Origin: Carya illinoinensis
Lineage: Eukaryota > Streptophyta > Magnoliopsida > Fagales > Juglandaceae
Length of the DNA stretch: 64,000 nucleotides
Direction: 5' to 3'
Assembly (NCBI RefSeq): GCF_018687715.1
Contig: NC_056758.1
Coordinates: 38,287,467-38,351,466, forward strand
Shown here: one piece after another, positions 28,029 through 45,971 of the stretch
Layout: each line of letters starts with the position of its first letter
Numbering within the stretch: position 1 is the stretch's first letter
Position numbers and translations under genes: made by a program
The notes under the pieces: model-generated
Seen by the model: the letters and a program-made list of their open reading frames with translations, nothing else
Told to the model about the DNA's origin: nothing
Database searches by the model: none

Positions 28029-29788
28029 CGGTGGCCTTTGAGAAGTCGCCGAAGTGAAGAAATTGGATGCGATTTGAATTACAAGGTGGCGTCTCCGGGC
28101 ATTGTTCGTTCTTATCTTTTTTCAGTTTGCTTCTTGCTTGGAAACAACGCGGCAGCTTGGCAGTGAGGACGAGCTTTCGAAAGCTTGCAACTTCCCACGC
28201 GTGGAACGTGTTCCTTGCGCGGTTCAACCGCGTGCACCTGCACCGTGATTTCACGCTTCCTCACAGGCTGGTTTTGAGGGCACCGATTGCTGTGTTTTTA
28301 CGCCATATAATCATAGGGTTTTACTACACAACCTTCCAACACCCCAACACTCCACCTTTTTTTAATTTTTTTTAATTTTTTAATTTTTTTTAATTTATTC
28401 TTTTTAAATTAATTTAATTATTTTATTCATTATTTATATATTAAATATTTGATAAAAGATAAAATAATAAAAATTTAAAAAAATGTGGGGTATTGAAATG
28501 TTGGGAGATTGTGAAGATTTTTTCATAATCACCAAAAAGTTCAATCTTTCCAAAAATTGAAACTTATTTTTAATTATTTATTAATATTAAAAAAATCAGC
28601 AAAATAATAAATAATAAATAAATAAAAAGTCTCCACCAAGGTGACCGACGGCGGGGTGGCCACAAAAACAAACACCCCAAGGTCAAGGTGGTGGTTCTCT
28701 CGCCTCTCCACATGTGATGGCCGGTTGCACCCAAAATATGGGTGGCCAAGCCGCACCTAGAAAGGATGGCAGTCACTTAAACACTTTTAATTTTCGATTT
28801 AGATTTTATTTATTCATTTTTAGTGAGTGTGGTTAGAACCGTGCTACACTAGTCCAGAATGGATTCCGATGAGGCTTTAGAGAAAGAGAGCCTTTTGGGA
28901 ATGACCTTAAAAGGAGATTTTTCATACTTAGCCGAGCTAGGCTCAAACTCCTTGCGTTGAGGCCCACGAACCCTAACGAGGAGAAGCTCAAGCGAATCCA
29001 AGGGCCCAAGAAGTGATAAGGCAATAGGCAGTTCCTTCAATCAACACACATTAATCAAAAAATAGATAGGCCAATATCCTATCCCCTGCAGGATCAATGT
29101 AGCTCAGAGCGGCCAGCCCCAAGGTTGAAGTCGTTGGACTCTCGTAGTAGATAGAAGCGACCACATTAAATGCAACGCCATGCCATCCGATATAAAGGTG
29201 ATCATTACAACAACAGAAAAATTCACGATAAATTAACTGTAAATAGAGGAAGGCTGACAACAAGAAGATGGTTACACGCTCGGCATATCTCTCTAACCTT
29301 CTATAGCTTTTTGCTGGCCTGGTCCCTTGAGAAAATATCTGACTTTGGAGGTGAAACAACCACCCCCCAAAGAAGGAAAAGAGTGATAACGTAGGATAAA
29401 GAAAATTCGTCATTTTTATTTGTATTGTTTGGTACTCATCCAACAAACTTTTGGCCCATTCCTCAGCTCGTCCAAGTGGCGAAAAGGTAGACCCCCCATT
29501 ATGCTCAATGCTATCTTCATTAGAATAACCACAGCCTAGCATACTGTATACAAGACACATACCAACCAAACATAACAAATAAAGTATAAAATGCGGTCAA
29601 ATCTTTTGCACTTATTCCGCTTCCCTTTAATAGTCTCATACCATCGATTTCTTTCAGTATACACATACAATACACGACATAAAATAACTAGAAAACAAAA
29701 CAAAACAAAAAAAGATTCAAAAGTGATAATGCTAGCACAGCTACTATTTAGAGAACAAACATGTTGTTGAGAGCACTTAAAAGCCCCT
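28029..29788. other. Intergenic DNA between JMJ21 and DAHP synthase
   Basis: The part nearest 28029 is the JMJ21 promoter and 5' UTR. A MITE follows at 28325-28513, then GC-richer DNA. A minus-strand open frame of 175 codons (29051-29578) and two shorter ones at 28833-29040 match no family I recognise and may be relics of an LTR-type element. The last bases are the DAHP synthase 3' UTR. Confidence 0.45.
28325..28513. repeat. MITE (family C), copy 1
   Basis: The left end ACACAACCTTCCAACACCCC and the inverted right end CACAATCTCCCAACATTTCA form imperfect terminal inverted repeats. They surround an AT-rich centre with TTAAATTAATTTAATTATTT and AAATATTTGATAAAAGATAA blocks. Related copies are at 32701-32858 and 50068-50247. 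Confidence 0.6.
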
Positions 29789-33860
<4,072 letters not shown>

Positions 33861-33955
33861 TATTGTGCTTCTCTCTCAATATCTCACTGCAAAAATATGA
33901 GAGACAGAGAAGATGCAGAGGTACCTGAAGAGATAGAGAGACGAATGTTGGGGGT

Positions 33956-33965
33956 TTTTATAAAG
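33956..33965 (-). promoter_or_regulatory. TATA-like box of the DAHP synthase gene
   Basis: The minus strand reads TTTATAAAAA here, about 95 bp before the start codon. This is a suitable distance for a TATA box plus a short 5' UTR. Confidence 0.55.
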
Positions 33966-34276
33966 GAGAAGGATTTCGCTTATGTGGGTCGGAGGAGGAG
34001 GACAAAGGGGTTGGGGTGGTTGGTGGGTAGAAAGAGAGGGACGGGGGTAGTTGAACGTGGGGATATTATAGTAAATTCGTTTACATGAAAGGATATTTTT
34101 TAGGGTTAATAATGCCGTTCCATTCTAATTCTTCCTCTCCGTCCAAAGAAACGTCATGTTCAAAAGGTTTTATAAATTTTTTTTATGTAAATTTTATATT
34201 TATTTATTTTAAAATTATTACATATTAATTATTATTTTTTTACAAATAAAATTAATATGATTTATTATAATATATT

Positions 34277-34313
<37 letters not shown>

Positions 34314-35034
34314 GAAGAGAATATGATGATTAAATAATTATAAATAATATTTTTCTTTTCATTATAACAGTAAACAAGTCACGCAAACAAAGATCACGTT
34401 AGCCAATATCACATTGTGAAAAATAGATGATAAAAATTAGGATAAAAAATAATATTTTTCTAATAATAAGAGAAAATAAAGTTGTGTATTCGTGCAATAA
34501 ATTGCACACAGATTTTAAAAATAAAAAATAAAAAAATTTACAATAATATCATTTTAAAAAAATTATATTTTTTTCTAATTTTACTCTCATTTATCAATAA
34601 ATTACATACGCAATACCCCACTCAAAACAGCAAATAAAATTTCTCCTTAATTAACAACCTGGTTAGTGGTCACCCATGAATAAAGTAAGTTATTATGATT
34701 TAGATAAGTGGACGCTTTCTTTTTCATCATCTCCTTTTAAATTTAGAAAAAAAATCTATTTATTATTTTAATTTTTATTATTTTTTTATCATCTTATGAT
34801 GTGATGTTAGATGATTAGAGATTATTTATTATATTTCATTTAATAATTTTTAGTCATTTAATATCATATCATAAGATAACAAAAAAATAATAAAAATTAA
34901 GATAATGAATAACATTACTCATTTAATAGAAAAAGTTTTATCCCGTCAACTTTTTAATTAATAGACAAAGAATGATAAATCTGTAAATTTATAAATATTA
35001 ATGTGTCGTACCATTAATTTTGAAATGGTGGTTG

Positions 35035-35235
35035 GGATTTAGATAAATGAATTGATTGGATAAAAAAATAAGGTAAGATGGTTCTAGATGAAAATTAAAA
35101 GTTAAATAAAATATTATTAAAATATTATTTTTTAATATTATTATTATTTTAAAATTAAAAAATAAATTATTTATTACATTTTATATAAAAATTTAAAAAA
35201 TTTATAATAATTAGATAGAATATTTTCATTTAGTA
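35035..35235. repeat. AT-rich MITE (family D), copy 1
   Basis: TAAGGTAAGATGG followed by AAAATTAAAAGTTAAATAAA and TATTATTTTTTAATATTATT matches the pair at 41636-41984. A TTTATTACATTTTATATAAA segment closes the core. Edges are approximate. Confidence 0.55.
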
Positions 35236-36433
35236 TTTTTCATATTTTCCCTGAGAGATGGATGGGTAACGCATGTTTTTTCCTCTTTTTCATGCGTAAT
35301 ATATAATAAAATAAAATAAAAAGACATTAATAATAATTTATTCATATTTACAAAACTAGCAAAATCTTTCGGTGCTATTCATTATTCCTCCTTTTATTTT
35401 TATTTTTGGTGCATATTCTTGCAAAAAATGCAATTCAATTAAATAGGCATTGCGCATTATGCGTTAGTGATGAAGGATCTCCACTAACATTTATTCAAAA
35501 AGAAATTATAGTTACAATTATGAGTATAATACCGTATAATTATTTTAAAAAATAAATAAATATATGATCAACATAAAAATAAATTAATTTTTTAATAATA
35601 AATTTTACTCTTTTTCAAAACAATTGAATGACGCTTACGCATTTTACGATTATATATAACATTCCTCATTATAATAGTGGCCAATACCATCTCGTGGTGT
35701 CAAGACAGTGGTGATGTTTATTGGGAGACCTTCCCTCAGTTTTTCATTTTTGTTATTATATTCAAATGTGTCACTAAATAATTAGAAAATTGTTTATCAT
35801 CTATTATTTATTATTAAATTATTTAATAATAAATAAATAAATCGTGAGAGAATATTGTTTAAGCGGATTTTAAATAAAATTTTCTTAAAAAAGATTATAA
35901 TTATCATGTGAGAATGAAAATCATAAAAATGTTCTTATAAAAATATATGAAAATGTAATTTTAATGGATATCTCAATTAGTCAGACTTTAAGTTTATTTA
36001 AATTCCCTTACCATCACGGTAGATTTACCTAATCATTAATTTTAGGGTTTTATAAAATTAATCAAATCCATACAAACTAGGCCGATCATCAACGGATATA
36101 AATATAAACATATATATACATATGAGAATGTGGTAGGTACTCATCAACCAAAAAAACAAAAGGGAGAGAGAATAAAAACCAAGTGGATAATGTCAAGTAT
36201 GGCATGGTGTAATTAATAATTATACGAAAACATGATTCCCGAGTACGCAATTGACCTGAAGACCACAACTTTGTTCTCATTTCTTTTTTCCTGGAAATTG
36301 ACAAAAGCGCCCCTCCACTGGGACGCTGGACAATTAGGAAGAAGTCCAACTCAGTTACTCAGCCATCCCAACTCGCACCGACGCGCACACACCTACCCAC
36401 TTTCATTTCATGCACATCTCTCACCCTCTCCTA

Positions 36434-36455
36434 CCCCCCCCCCCCCCCCCCCCCC
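36434..36455. repeat. Poly-C tract of 22 bases
   Basis: Uninterrupted C run in a pyrimidine-rich intergenic block, one of five long G/C homopolymers in the window. Confidence 0.85.
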
Positions 36456-37187
36456 ACCTGTTTATAAAGAAAAATTCTATTATCATTTCTTACTCTATAT
36501 ATTAATATATAATTTATTATAAATATATATATATTTAAATAAAAAAATAGTTATATTTATTCTCGTACCACACAGAATCTTTTATATTTTTATTTATTTC
36601 TCTTATTAAATATATAATATATAAATAATAAATAAAAAAACTCAATTAATTGTAAAAAATATAAATAAAAATAAATATAATATGTAATAAATAAAAATGA
36701 TGTGTATCCTTCCTCATTTATAAATAAATAAAGATAGTGCTATTATGTCTCTCAATTTACTTACTTGCAAACTATACTTTATATTTTTTTTTTAATTCAA
36801 GCATTTTTTAAACATATTTAAAAAATAAAAAAATTAATTAGTACGTAAAAAATTATAAAACAATTAGTAATTAAAAAAAATAAAAAGAATTAAATACGTA
36901 AGCAGTCGAAATAAAGAGATAAAATGATCGACATACTAACTTTATTCAATAATTAAATAAACTCTTCCATTTTATGTATACGTGTTATTGATTCCGGTAC
37001 ATGATTTGGCATATTCTCTCTCTTACATCTCTCCTGCTAAGGTGCATGTATCTGTTATCATTCGACACAAAGAGGTGCTAATAATTATTAGACGTGTCAA
37101 CAACTCGAAGGAGCTTTCAAAACATTTTCACATGCTGGCTTAACTTACGAACCAAATTCAAAACGGTAGCTGGATTATCTTCTAAGT

Positions 37188-38199
37188 TGTTAGAGTATTT
37201 ACATTAGATTGATTATTTTAATTTTTAACATTTGAAAAATATGTAAATTTTTATTTTTTAGCTAATTATTTAACTCTTAAAATCTATATTAGATTACACA
37301 TTACATTCTTTATAATAATAAAATATTATTATTATTTATTTTTTAATTAATTATTTATTTTATTTTTATAATGTTCGATAATCTCCCATAATCATATTCC
37401 TTTTCATATTCATAATCTAATAATCTATAATATAATAATTTTATATGTATATAAATAACAAAATCTCATATGTAAATAAAAATTCTATGTGTACAATCCA
37501 TAATAATCTCATATCTATAGTATAATAATCTCAAAATATAACAAAATAATATATGAGAAAATCACAGTCCAACAACATATAATAAAATAACAACCTAACA
37601 TTTACACGTGACAACTTAATGCTACCCAAAATAACAACCCAACTTGTGTGTATAAGCAACATCAGATTTGTGACAATATTCTAACTCTAACAATCACTTG
37701 TGTGCATTTGCATGCATAATAACAGCCCAACAGCCCTACAAAATAACAGCATCTCTAACAAAATGTCTGTCCAACAACCCTCCATAACAGTCTAACATCC
37801 CAACAATCACTTCAAAATAGATGATTGCATTTATTCTAAGACATGGAGTGATCACAAGGACAAGCATATAACAAAATAATATATGAGAATCCAACATTAT
37901 TACAAACATATGACAAAAAAAAGCATTACATGTGACAATAGTTGCTGTCCAAAATAACAACCTAACAGAATAAAGGCTAATATCTATACAATCCAACAAC
38001 CCAAAATAACAAAAAGCCTCGAAATAGCTAGCAATAGTTGATTCCCAGCCACATGTATTTAACACCACATGTGGCTGCCCAACTACTAAAACCAATTGTA
38101 TTTATGTTAACAAAATAATATTAAGTAGATAATAACATGTTGAAAAAGAGATGGCTACACATATTCAAAATCAAAAGATGGATATGGAGGTGGAAATGT
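37188..38199. mobile_element. Left part of a decayed PIF/Harbinger-like element
   Basis: From about 37188 the sequence GAGTATTTACATTAGATTGA resembles the ends of the Harbinger-like elements at 56514 and 61925 (GAGCATTCACATTGG and GAGCATTAACATTGG). It is followed by AT-rich DNA and then CAACA/AATAACA-rich repeats, in the same order as in the 56.5-kb element. The pseudogene follows. No right terminus was found, so the extent is unknown. Confidence 0.45.
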
Positions 38200-39085
38200 A
38201 GATAAAAATCGCTTTTGTGATTCATTGAAAATCTCTTTTTGAATATTCAAGAAATACTATTGTTGCATTCTATTTATCCCGGCAAAATCTAATTTCATTA
38301 ACTTCATATCGATCTTCATTTTTAATATATCATTCTTCAACTTTTTCTCCACTAGTAATTCAGTCCTCTCAGAATTAATCTTGCTAATCTCCTATCTTTT
38401 CTCAGAAATGTATATGGCTCTGTCATTTCTCATGCCATTTAAGTCCTTAGCAAATTCATCACCATAAGTTTCTCTAGCCTTTCTCTTTCTCTCCCTTTCT
38501 TTCTCAACCTTCTTGCCTAAAGGTCTCTCAGAAATGACTTCTACGTTGTCATCTAAAGTGTCGTCTCCTAGTGAAGTCTAGTCCGCAACAGCAGCACGTT
38601 TTTCACGTGGTTTCCTCCTCATTGACAATATAGAAACATGTTATTGTCATTTTGGCTCTTTTAATCTAAATATGCGAATGTAGTAAGAATGTGATAATAG
38701 AATTTCAGTAAAAAAATCAAAAACCAAATATAGTTAGAAACTCATACCTTGCCCTGCTCTGTTACACTACTTGAATGCAATGATTATACTTGGGTCACAA
38801 CAGCAAACAACTTATTTGTGCATTTTTAGATCATCGACCATCGATTGGTCAATGACCCCTATAACGATTTGTCATGCCAGTTTTTTTATACTCATTGTAA
38901 TAATTACTAATTCTCTTCCACATTTGTGAATATTTTTTATCTGTTCCCCGGATAGCATCCACGCTAATATTGAGCCAAATCAACACGAGGAGATTGTCCT
39001 CCTCTACGGTAAAAGACACACCTCATTGTGTTTTCTTACTAAGAGGCCTTTTTTCACTTGCCAATTGTGTTACTTGGAATCCAAC
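38200..39085 (-). pseudogene. Decayed Myb/NAM-associated gene, relative of the gene at 58007-59045
   Basis: Read on the minus strand from about 39030, the sequence encodes FTVEEDNLLVLIWLNISVDA and then IRGTDKKYSQMWKRISNYYN. This is clearly related to the first exon of the intact gene at 58608-59045. The frame is lost just after MTNRY, the stretch corresponding to NRSVGSLINRW is frameshifted, and several stops follow. A second block at about 38395-38660 matches the basic C-terminal part of the second exon (RKPHDKR and KKAEKENLRKRK equivalents), again broken. It is a dead copy of the same transposon-borne gene. Confidence 0.75.
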
Positions 39086-40734
39086 ATAGATATATGTTGA
39101 ATATAGATGTATGCTTTCCCATGAAGGTGTTTTACTATTGATTATTGTGAGCATAGAATTTTTAGAAATGCTCTTTAAGAATAATGCAATCTAATAATTA
39201 GAAACAAATATATATATATATATATGATACTGCTTCCTCCTAAATTTCACACTTGGCTCCTTGAACCTTATTTACTTTAATTAGTAAACATAAAATACTC
39301 AAGTACTAGTGGAAAGGAAAAGAGATCGCGAGAAAGAAATGGCTACATTAATTTACTAGCTAGCATGATCATGTTTCACATTGAATAAAGATTGGAAAAT
39401 GCCCACAAAAGAAAAAGCTAAGTTTGATGCGTTTGATCTTTCCCCTCCATATCATAATGTTATATGCCATGCATACACTGCCACTAAGAGTCTAGTAAAT
39501 CTATTGAATTCAATCACCAACAAAATATAACAAAAGAAGATTATTATGTAAATTCTGAAATCATCTTCCGTATAAAACTCATTTTTATCTTCAATAAATT
39601 CTGAAGTTTGGTTTTTAAAGTTCAACATTTAAAACCCAAAATGTGAAAGAACATTTTGACAGTTTCACATGGCAATGAAAATAAGTATGCCAAATCAGTC
39701 TCAACATCTTCCTCATAAACCAGTTCTCCGATCTTTTGCAAGACCCACATCGGAGAACAAACAAGATCAACAATTCAAAGCCAAATCACAGGTTGTACAA
39801 GCAACTATCATTGCCATAAGTCTTAAAAAAAGTCACAAATAAAGACGATGAAGAGGAAGTAAGGAAAGATAGCTGTGCAATACCACTCGAAAATCTCTTG
39901 ATCAGGGATTGTGCAAAAATTAAAGATTTATACATCGTGGATAAATTTTCACCAAACAAATCAGAGTAAATAAAGAATGAGTATCCGTAAGCCTTAAAAC
40001 TAGAGTAAATCGTCGCCAAACAAATCCAAAATGCATCAACAAAATCAAACCTAAACAAAAAAATCAAGAATACAATCAAAGCTAGAGTTTCAGATTTTAC
40101 TGTGTTGTTGAAACTTTTTCCTTATGAGAAGTTGTTGCGGTGCCGTGCTAGAGAGAATAAAGTGAAAAGGGAAGAAGCAAAGCTGCGGGAGAGAAGGAGG
40201 GAAGAAGAAGAGAAAGAAGGGAAAAAAAAATAGAAGAAGAAAAAGAGAAAGGATGAGACGCAGTAAAGAAAGAGTGAAGAATCATAGAAGTGATGAGATG
40301 CGAGAGAGAAAAGAAATGAATAAACGCGAGAGAGAGGCATCTGAAATTATTAAATAGTGCGCATGGACTTGGTATAGAACTTTTTATTTTTGGAAAAAAA
40401 GATGAAGTTAATGTACCTTATAACTTATATGAAAAGTGCTTGACTAATCTGACGTATGAGATTTATGGAACAAATTCTTCAAATTTAAAGATGAAAAGTA
40501 CTTTGAATAAATTGATGCTGATGCTCTTAGGGCTGAAATATTTTTCCTTTTTTTTTTTGTTTTAACGTTGTTTTGGTCAAGATTTATAGGTAGATGTTGG
40601 GTTTCAAATTTTTTTTTTTTATAAAGTTTTGAAGAAACAAATATCTCATATAACAAACATTACAACGACACGAAGCTGTATTTTTTTCACTTCCTTTTAC
40701 CTGTGAAAAAATATACTTGTAAGTATTATTATGC

Positions 40735-40880
40735 ACTAATCTATATACTAATTTGATGTGATAGATAAATTTTTTTTTTTATTAAAAATAATATTAATTT
40801 AAATTTTAAATATCAATAAATTAATATTAATATATAAATTAATATACGATTTTATTTATATCTAATAAAACTCTTTACCG
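40735..40880. repeat. AT-rich MITE (family B), copy 3, uninterrupted
   Basis: Matches the 7155 copy across the whole core. It continues through TTTATTTATATCTAATAAAA and then CTCTTT without interruption, where the 7-kb copy is split by the hAT MITE. It therefore acts as a paralogous empty site. Confidence 0.6.
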
Positions 40881-41064
40881 TTTAGACCGATCGTCGGTAT
40901 AAATCCAAACAAGGATCAAGTGCTTGGGAAGGAATATTTTTATAACAGGAGTCAGGTATCATGAGCAGTAGAGACGCACGTGACGTAGGTACGCGATCGA
41001 GGACAAAAGCACGTTTTCAACTGGTTGAAAAATAATACATATATAAATAAAATTTTATATATCA

Positions 41065-41107
<43 letters not shown>
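41065..41107. repeat. (ATT)n microsatellite
   Basis: About 14 perfect ATT units in AT-rich intergenic DNA. Confidence 0.9.
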
Positions 41108-41635
41108 ATAGTTTAGATAAATGCTGTATAATTTTAAAAAATAAAATAAAATTTATTGTTAAAAAATTAGTTTTATATAATTTAAATAATGTATTTACCT
41201 TTTTTTTAAGTGATTGTATAATATTTTTATATTTTATAATTATAAATATTATTTTTCTATATAAAATATAAATATTTATTACTATTAAATAATAAAGAAT
41301 ATGATCTATAATATTATTCTATTAATAAACTACGTAGTGGTCACAGTCCACTGAAATAAAGGTGTTCATTTTTATTTTTTTTCAATGTAATAAACCACGT
41401 CAGGTAAAGGCGCTTCGGCTTTTATCGGAAGTCTGTCGATTGGAAAATTTGCAATAACAGCACCCACCCCGAATGGGTTGGTGGAGCCGGCTGCCCTTCC
41501 CGAAAGGCCGAGACATTGCGGCTTGGTCATTTCATTTGCTGGGCCGGGTTGAGGCCCGAGTATCCCAACCTTTATCGGTAGCCATTCTTGTGCCTTTATG
41601 CTTCAAACCAGCATTAAGTGACCACGATATAGTTT

Positions 41636-41984
41636 AAATATTAAGATAAGATGATTTAGTTTTAAATAAAAATTAAACGTTAAATAAAATGTTATTATAA
41701 TATATTTTTTAATATTATTATTATTTTAAAATTTAAAAAAATTTAATTATTTATTATATTTTATACGTAAATTTTAGAAAATTGTAATAAATCGTTCATG
41801 TATCCAAACTAAGCCTAAGTTTAGATAGAGAAACACCTCATTGTTATAATTTTCATAAATTTATATATAAAATATAATAAATAACTTAATTTTTTTAAAT
41901 TTCAAAATAATAATATTTTATTCAACTTTTAATTTTCATTTTAATTTATCTCATCTCAACTGATTATCAAAATCTAACCTAAGG
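41636..41984. repeat. Head-to-head pair of family D MITEs
   Basis: One copy (about 41636-41812) reads AAGATAAGATGATTTAG then AAAAATTAAACGTTAAATAA. The second (about 41821-41984) is its inverted relative, with CAACTTTTAATTTTCATTTT and ATCTCATCTCAACTGATTA. They meet at AAACTAAGCCTAAGTTTAGA, so the whole 350 bp could fold into a long hairpin. Confidence 0.6.
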
Positions 41985-43065
41985 TCTTTCATTTACTTGA
42001 TCGAAAATGATAGTCATTTTTTTAGGAAAATTATCAGTATATTATATACAGATGCGTCACTTTCATTTTATAGAAAACGAAATATTATTAAAATCTTTTT
42101 GCATAGTAGCATTAAATTTTAACGACATAATATAGCATAATAGCATGGAGTTACCGGATATTCCAACTCTGAACCTACCTAAATAACCAGCACATCGGGA
42201 GGTAAATCATGATAAAGTTGAAAAAATCCACAGGTATTCCTTTGTTTTTTAACTTCATTCGTAGAAAGCATAGTCTATAAAATTTCTTCGGAAAAGATTA
42301 TAAAAACAAAGTGATTTTTTATTGGCAAGACATGAGAAAAAATTCCAAAGCTGCTGCTTCACTCACGGGTAGGATGGTGCAAGTCATTTTCAGTTGGTAG
42401 TTGTTGACAAGAAATTTAGCAACCACGCCCATCCAACGATGTACCCAAATGGGTCCTGCGAAATTATTAAGTGAAAAGGGAAGGGAGGAGGGGTAGGCCC
42501 TTTTATAGTTTGATCATTGAGGAAAGGGTGCACGAATCTCATCTTATGTCTCTGTCACTTACCCCCTGGTTTGGTTTTCATTTCTACGGCCGATGATGCC
42601 GGCATTTCAATTGCTGATCATAATTCATGGTTGTTTTGAACCCTTACCGTTCGATTTTACCCTTTTGAGAAGGATTTACATTAATTATTGTCACCCTTTT
42701 GGTTTATAAAACTTATGGGATCTATTTTATATGTCTATATCTCTTAATCTAGCACACTTTTATGTAATATCACACCCTTTTTTTAAAAAAAAAAAAAAAT
42801 TGGAAGGGAAAAAAACAAAAAGGATTTGACAAGGTGTAAAAAGGGGTGGGGGAAAGAAAAAGACGTGCGCGTGGTTGGGTCAGGCGAAAGAAAACGGGGG
42901 ACCATTGTCCGATCTATGATAAGAATTATGAAAGGTCTCTCAAAGGTGCATGTAATAATCCCTTGGCTAATCCTGCAACAGGGTAACCTGCACAGCATTG
43001 GACCCCTCCTGCTCTAAATAGAACCTGGGGTCTTCAGGATCACAACCGAGTTCAGATGCCATATG

Positions 43066-43068
<3 letters not shown>

Positions 43069-43140
<72 letters not shown>
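43069..43140. repeat. (GA)36 microsatellite
   Basis: Seventy-two bases of uninterrupted GA, the longest perfect dinucleotide repeat in the window. Confidence 0.95.
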
Positions 43141-43143
<3 letters not shown>

Positions 43144-45971
43144 GTAACAAGAAATAAATACATGGTATTAGTTAGATGCAAATTCTAAAAAGAAAGATAG
43201 GATAAATTATGTAATCCGAACTCCATATAAGAATGGTTTAATGAAAACTGGAATGAAGGGTCAATCTTGGACATCATGTTATTTAATTTGTTTGGTGTTG
43301 ACGATGTTAATATATCATAAAGTTTGCATCTTTTTCTTCTGTAAGGTTGTTAGATAGCATCTCTCTTTTGTGAATGCCACTAAAGAAATTAAGAGGCAGA
43401 GTATTGTTTGGTCCAAGTGATGATAATTGTCTCAATAATTCACCGTGACCAGCGGAGTCTATCAGAACTAATATCACTTTATTTTATTTTGATTCGAACT
43501 ACTTGTTATCTTTTCTTTTTCTGTCAATTATTTTACCTACTTGATGTATCAAATGATGATGATGAAAGGATGATTGTCCATAACAATCATGATGATGAAA
43601 TAAATAAAAGTGGATAACAAAATACATATTTTCCATATTAAAGTTAATTGATCCAAAAATAGAGCATGTGTTAGTTGTTGAGTAATAAATTTTACATAAA
43701 GTCTTGGACATGTTAATAAGGTTAGAGCAAATTCCTCTATTTGAACTGGTTTTATCAGATGAATTAAGTCCACAGATTTATTCATGGTATTAGAGCTTGT
43801 CATAAGACAAATGAGAATCCACATTACTTATCTCGCGACAATGATCAGAAAAAATATTGGCCTACATGTGAGAGAGGGTGTTGAGTAATAAATCTTATAT
43901 TGTTTATAGACAAAATTTTGAGTATGTTTATAAGGTTGAAACAAATATATATATATTTTTTTTGAACTGGTAAACTAAGTTAGGTATGGAAATTTTTTCA
44001 TTGGTATTCCTAATAATTAGACAAAAAAAATGGGTTTATTAGACAAAAAAAGGGGTAGTACCAACAAAAAGAGCTAGTTGTTTGATATAATATGGTAGGA
44101 TGAAAACCTAATAGGATTCCAATATTGGGATGAAGGTGATATCAAAGTTTGTGCAGCACTAAGTGTGAGGAAAGAATTGCAGAGCCCTCCAAGACAAAGA
44201 GGTCAAACTCACTCACTCACATCTCAAATGGTGTTTTGAAGTTGTCGGGGTGCAAGATCCAAAGGAAAGTCACATGTAATCATGTGACCATTAAATCTGG
44301 TCTGATTCATATAGATCTGTGAAAACCCACCCCGCCCGGAGCTCATGACAAATACAAGAGAACAAAACCATAAAACGAACAAGCAAACATCTCAGTTTCC
44401 CAAAGTTCCAGCTTAATGTGCGCATGCCAGTATATATATGCATCTAAGACTATTTCGAGCTGTAATTCATCCATCTTCCGATTATGGAATCCCCCATCCA
44501 TGCCATTGATTCTATTGAATTGTCATTATTTTAGAAATTTCAATAATTTTCCAAAAAATAAAATTTTTAAGAGAGAGAGAGAGAGGAAGCAAAGATGGAC
44601 GAACCAGCATGTGGTTAATATATAAATTATTGAGTAGCTGAGCTCTGTTCGACGACTTGACGCACGCGTCAATATATGTACTAACATTTATCATTTGGAA
44701 AGATGATCTCGCTAACACGACAACCATCTGTCACAAGTTAAATGACAGCTCGCTCCGAACCACGTGAATTTTAAAACTGAAAAAGATAACCTGTTCTGAT
44801 GGTATAGGACCCATGGATTGATTCCCTATATATCGTGGCACGAGTGGATGCCACAAGGATACAACAGGTTTTTGCTTCTCTTATTTGAATTATGCGATCA
44901 GAATCAGGACTTGTCTGCAAGAGATTTTGTTGCCTATTCCATTAGAAACACATGCGCCTATCCATTTATTTCTGAATTTATTATTCATAACATGGTATTT
45001 CAAAAGTAATGATAATTTCAAAAATGTTTTATTTCCACAATGTTGTTCCTAATTGGTCCATATAAACTCGAGAAATAGTATTGAAAAATATGTAAATCTC
45101 GTATAAATTTTTTTAAAAAATAAATAAATATAAGATTCTTAAAATTTTTTAAATAATAAATTTTTATCTTTTATAAAAAAATTACACAACGTTTACATAC
45201 TTTACTCATTTTTATGAAAAATAAAAAATAAAAATTATCGAGGAACAGGTTAGAGAATCAAGATTAAACGACAGCAGTAGAATCTTAGTTTATTTATTTC
45301 CAAATAATATTAATATTCAAACTATTGTTAAAAATTTTATTTATTTTATTTGTATTATATTAAATATATATGAAATCCTTTATAACCCCTCTGACGTACT
45401 GTGGCCGTGACAAAGAAAGAAGGAAATAAGATGCTCGTAAAGTGACTGGCACTCATGACCTGACACGACCCATTCTTCAAAATATCAAAGCGGGGGCCAC
45501 TTCGAGACCTATTTCATTTCAAAATCCATATCGACAACTTTCGGCCATAAAGTAGGATGTTTTCGAGAATAAATAACCCTTTGGCTTTGAGGCTAGCGGA
45601 TGGCCGCCTGTGCAAATTTTATATTTCAGTACTTTCTAAAGTAGATGCAGATATCTCGGTATGTATGGATAATAATGCTAGAAAATGTAGATTAATGCTT
45701 ATAAAGATTCATTTCTTAATCTGCAAGTTTGATTTCTGAAAAATGGCTTTCTTATTCAAGAGATAAGGTAGATAGACTTATGGCAGTCAAGGAACACTTG
45801 TCTACTCATGGAAGAACAACAAACAAACCTCTCCATTCCCATTGAAACATATACATCAATATAGGACATAGAAGTTTTGAGTTCCAAACGAGAATCATAA
45901 GTTCCGTTCCCAGATATTAGTAAAAAGGTTAAAAATAAAAAACAGAGAATTCACAAGAAAGAGAACATAAC

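Larger units (their letters stand above)
33861..37187. other. AT-rich intergenic DNA upstream of DAHP synthase
   Basis: The DAHP synthase promoter occupies the first few hundred bases. The remainder is mostly A/T. It contains a run of about 32 A ending near 34309, a MITE relic near 35035-35235 and another AT palindrome near 35500-35660. A C22 run lies at 36434-36455 inside a GC-richer block (36240-36460). No gene is recognised. Confidence 0.5.
39111..45971. other. Long intergenic region without a recognisable gene
   Basis: AT-rich DNA of about 6.9 kb between the Harbinger relic and FBW2. It holds the MITE copies and microsatellites listed separately. A purine-rich block at 40150-40340 resembles the promoter-proximal part of the 56.5-kb element. 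A GC-richer island lies at 41405-41580 and another near 42840-43040. Open frames here are short, low-complexity or antisense and show no family resemblance. Confidence 0.5.

Noticed and set aside
38200..39085. Treating the 38-kb Myb/NAM-associated region as a functional gene
   Set aside because: Its frame is lost after the Myb-like region and several stops follow, unlike the intact relative at 58007-59045.
41405..41580. GC-richer island that might be a gene or tRNA
   Set aside because: No open frame of useful length, no tRNA cloverleaf or A/B box pattern that I could build on either strand.
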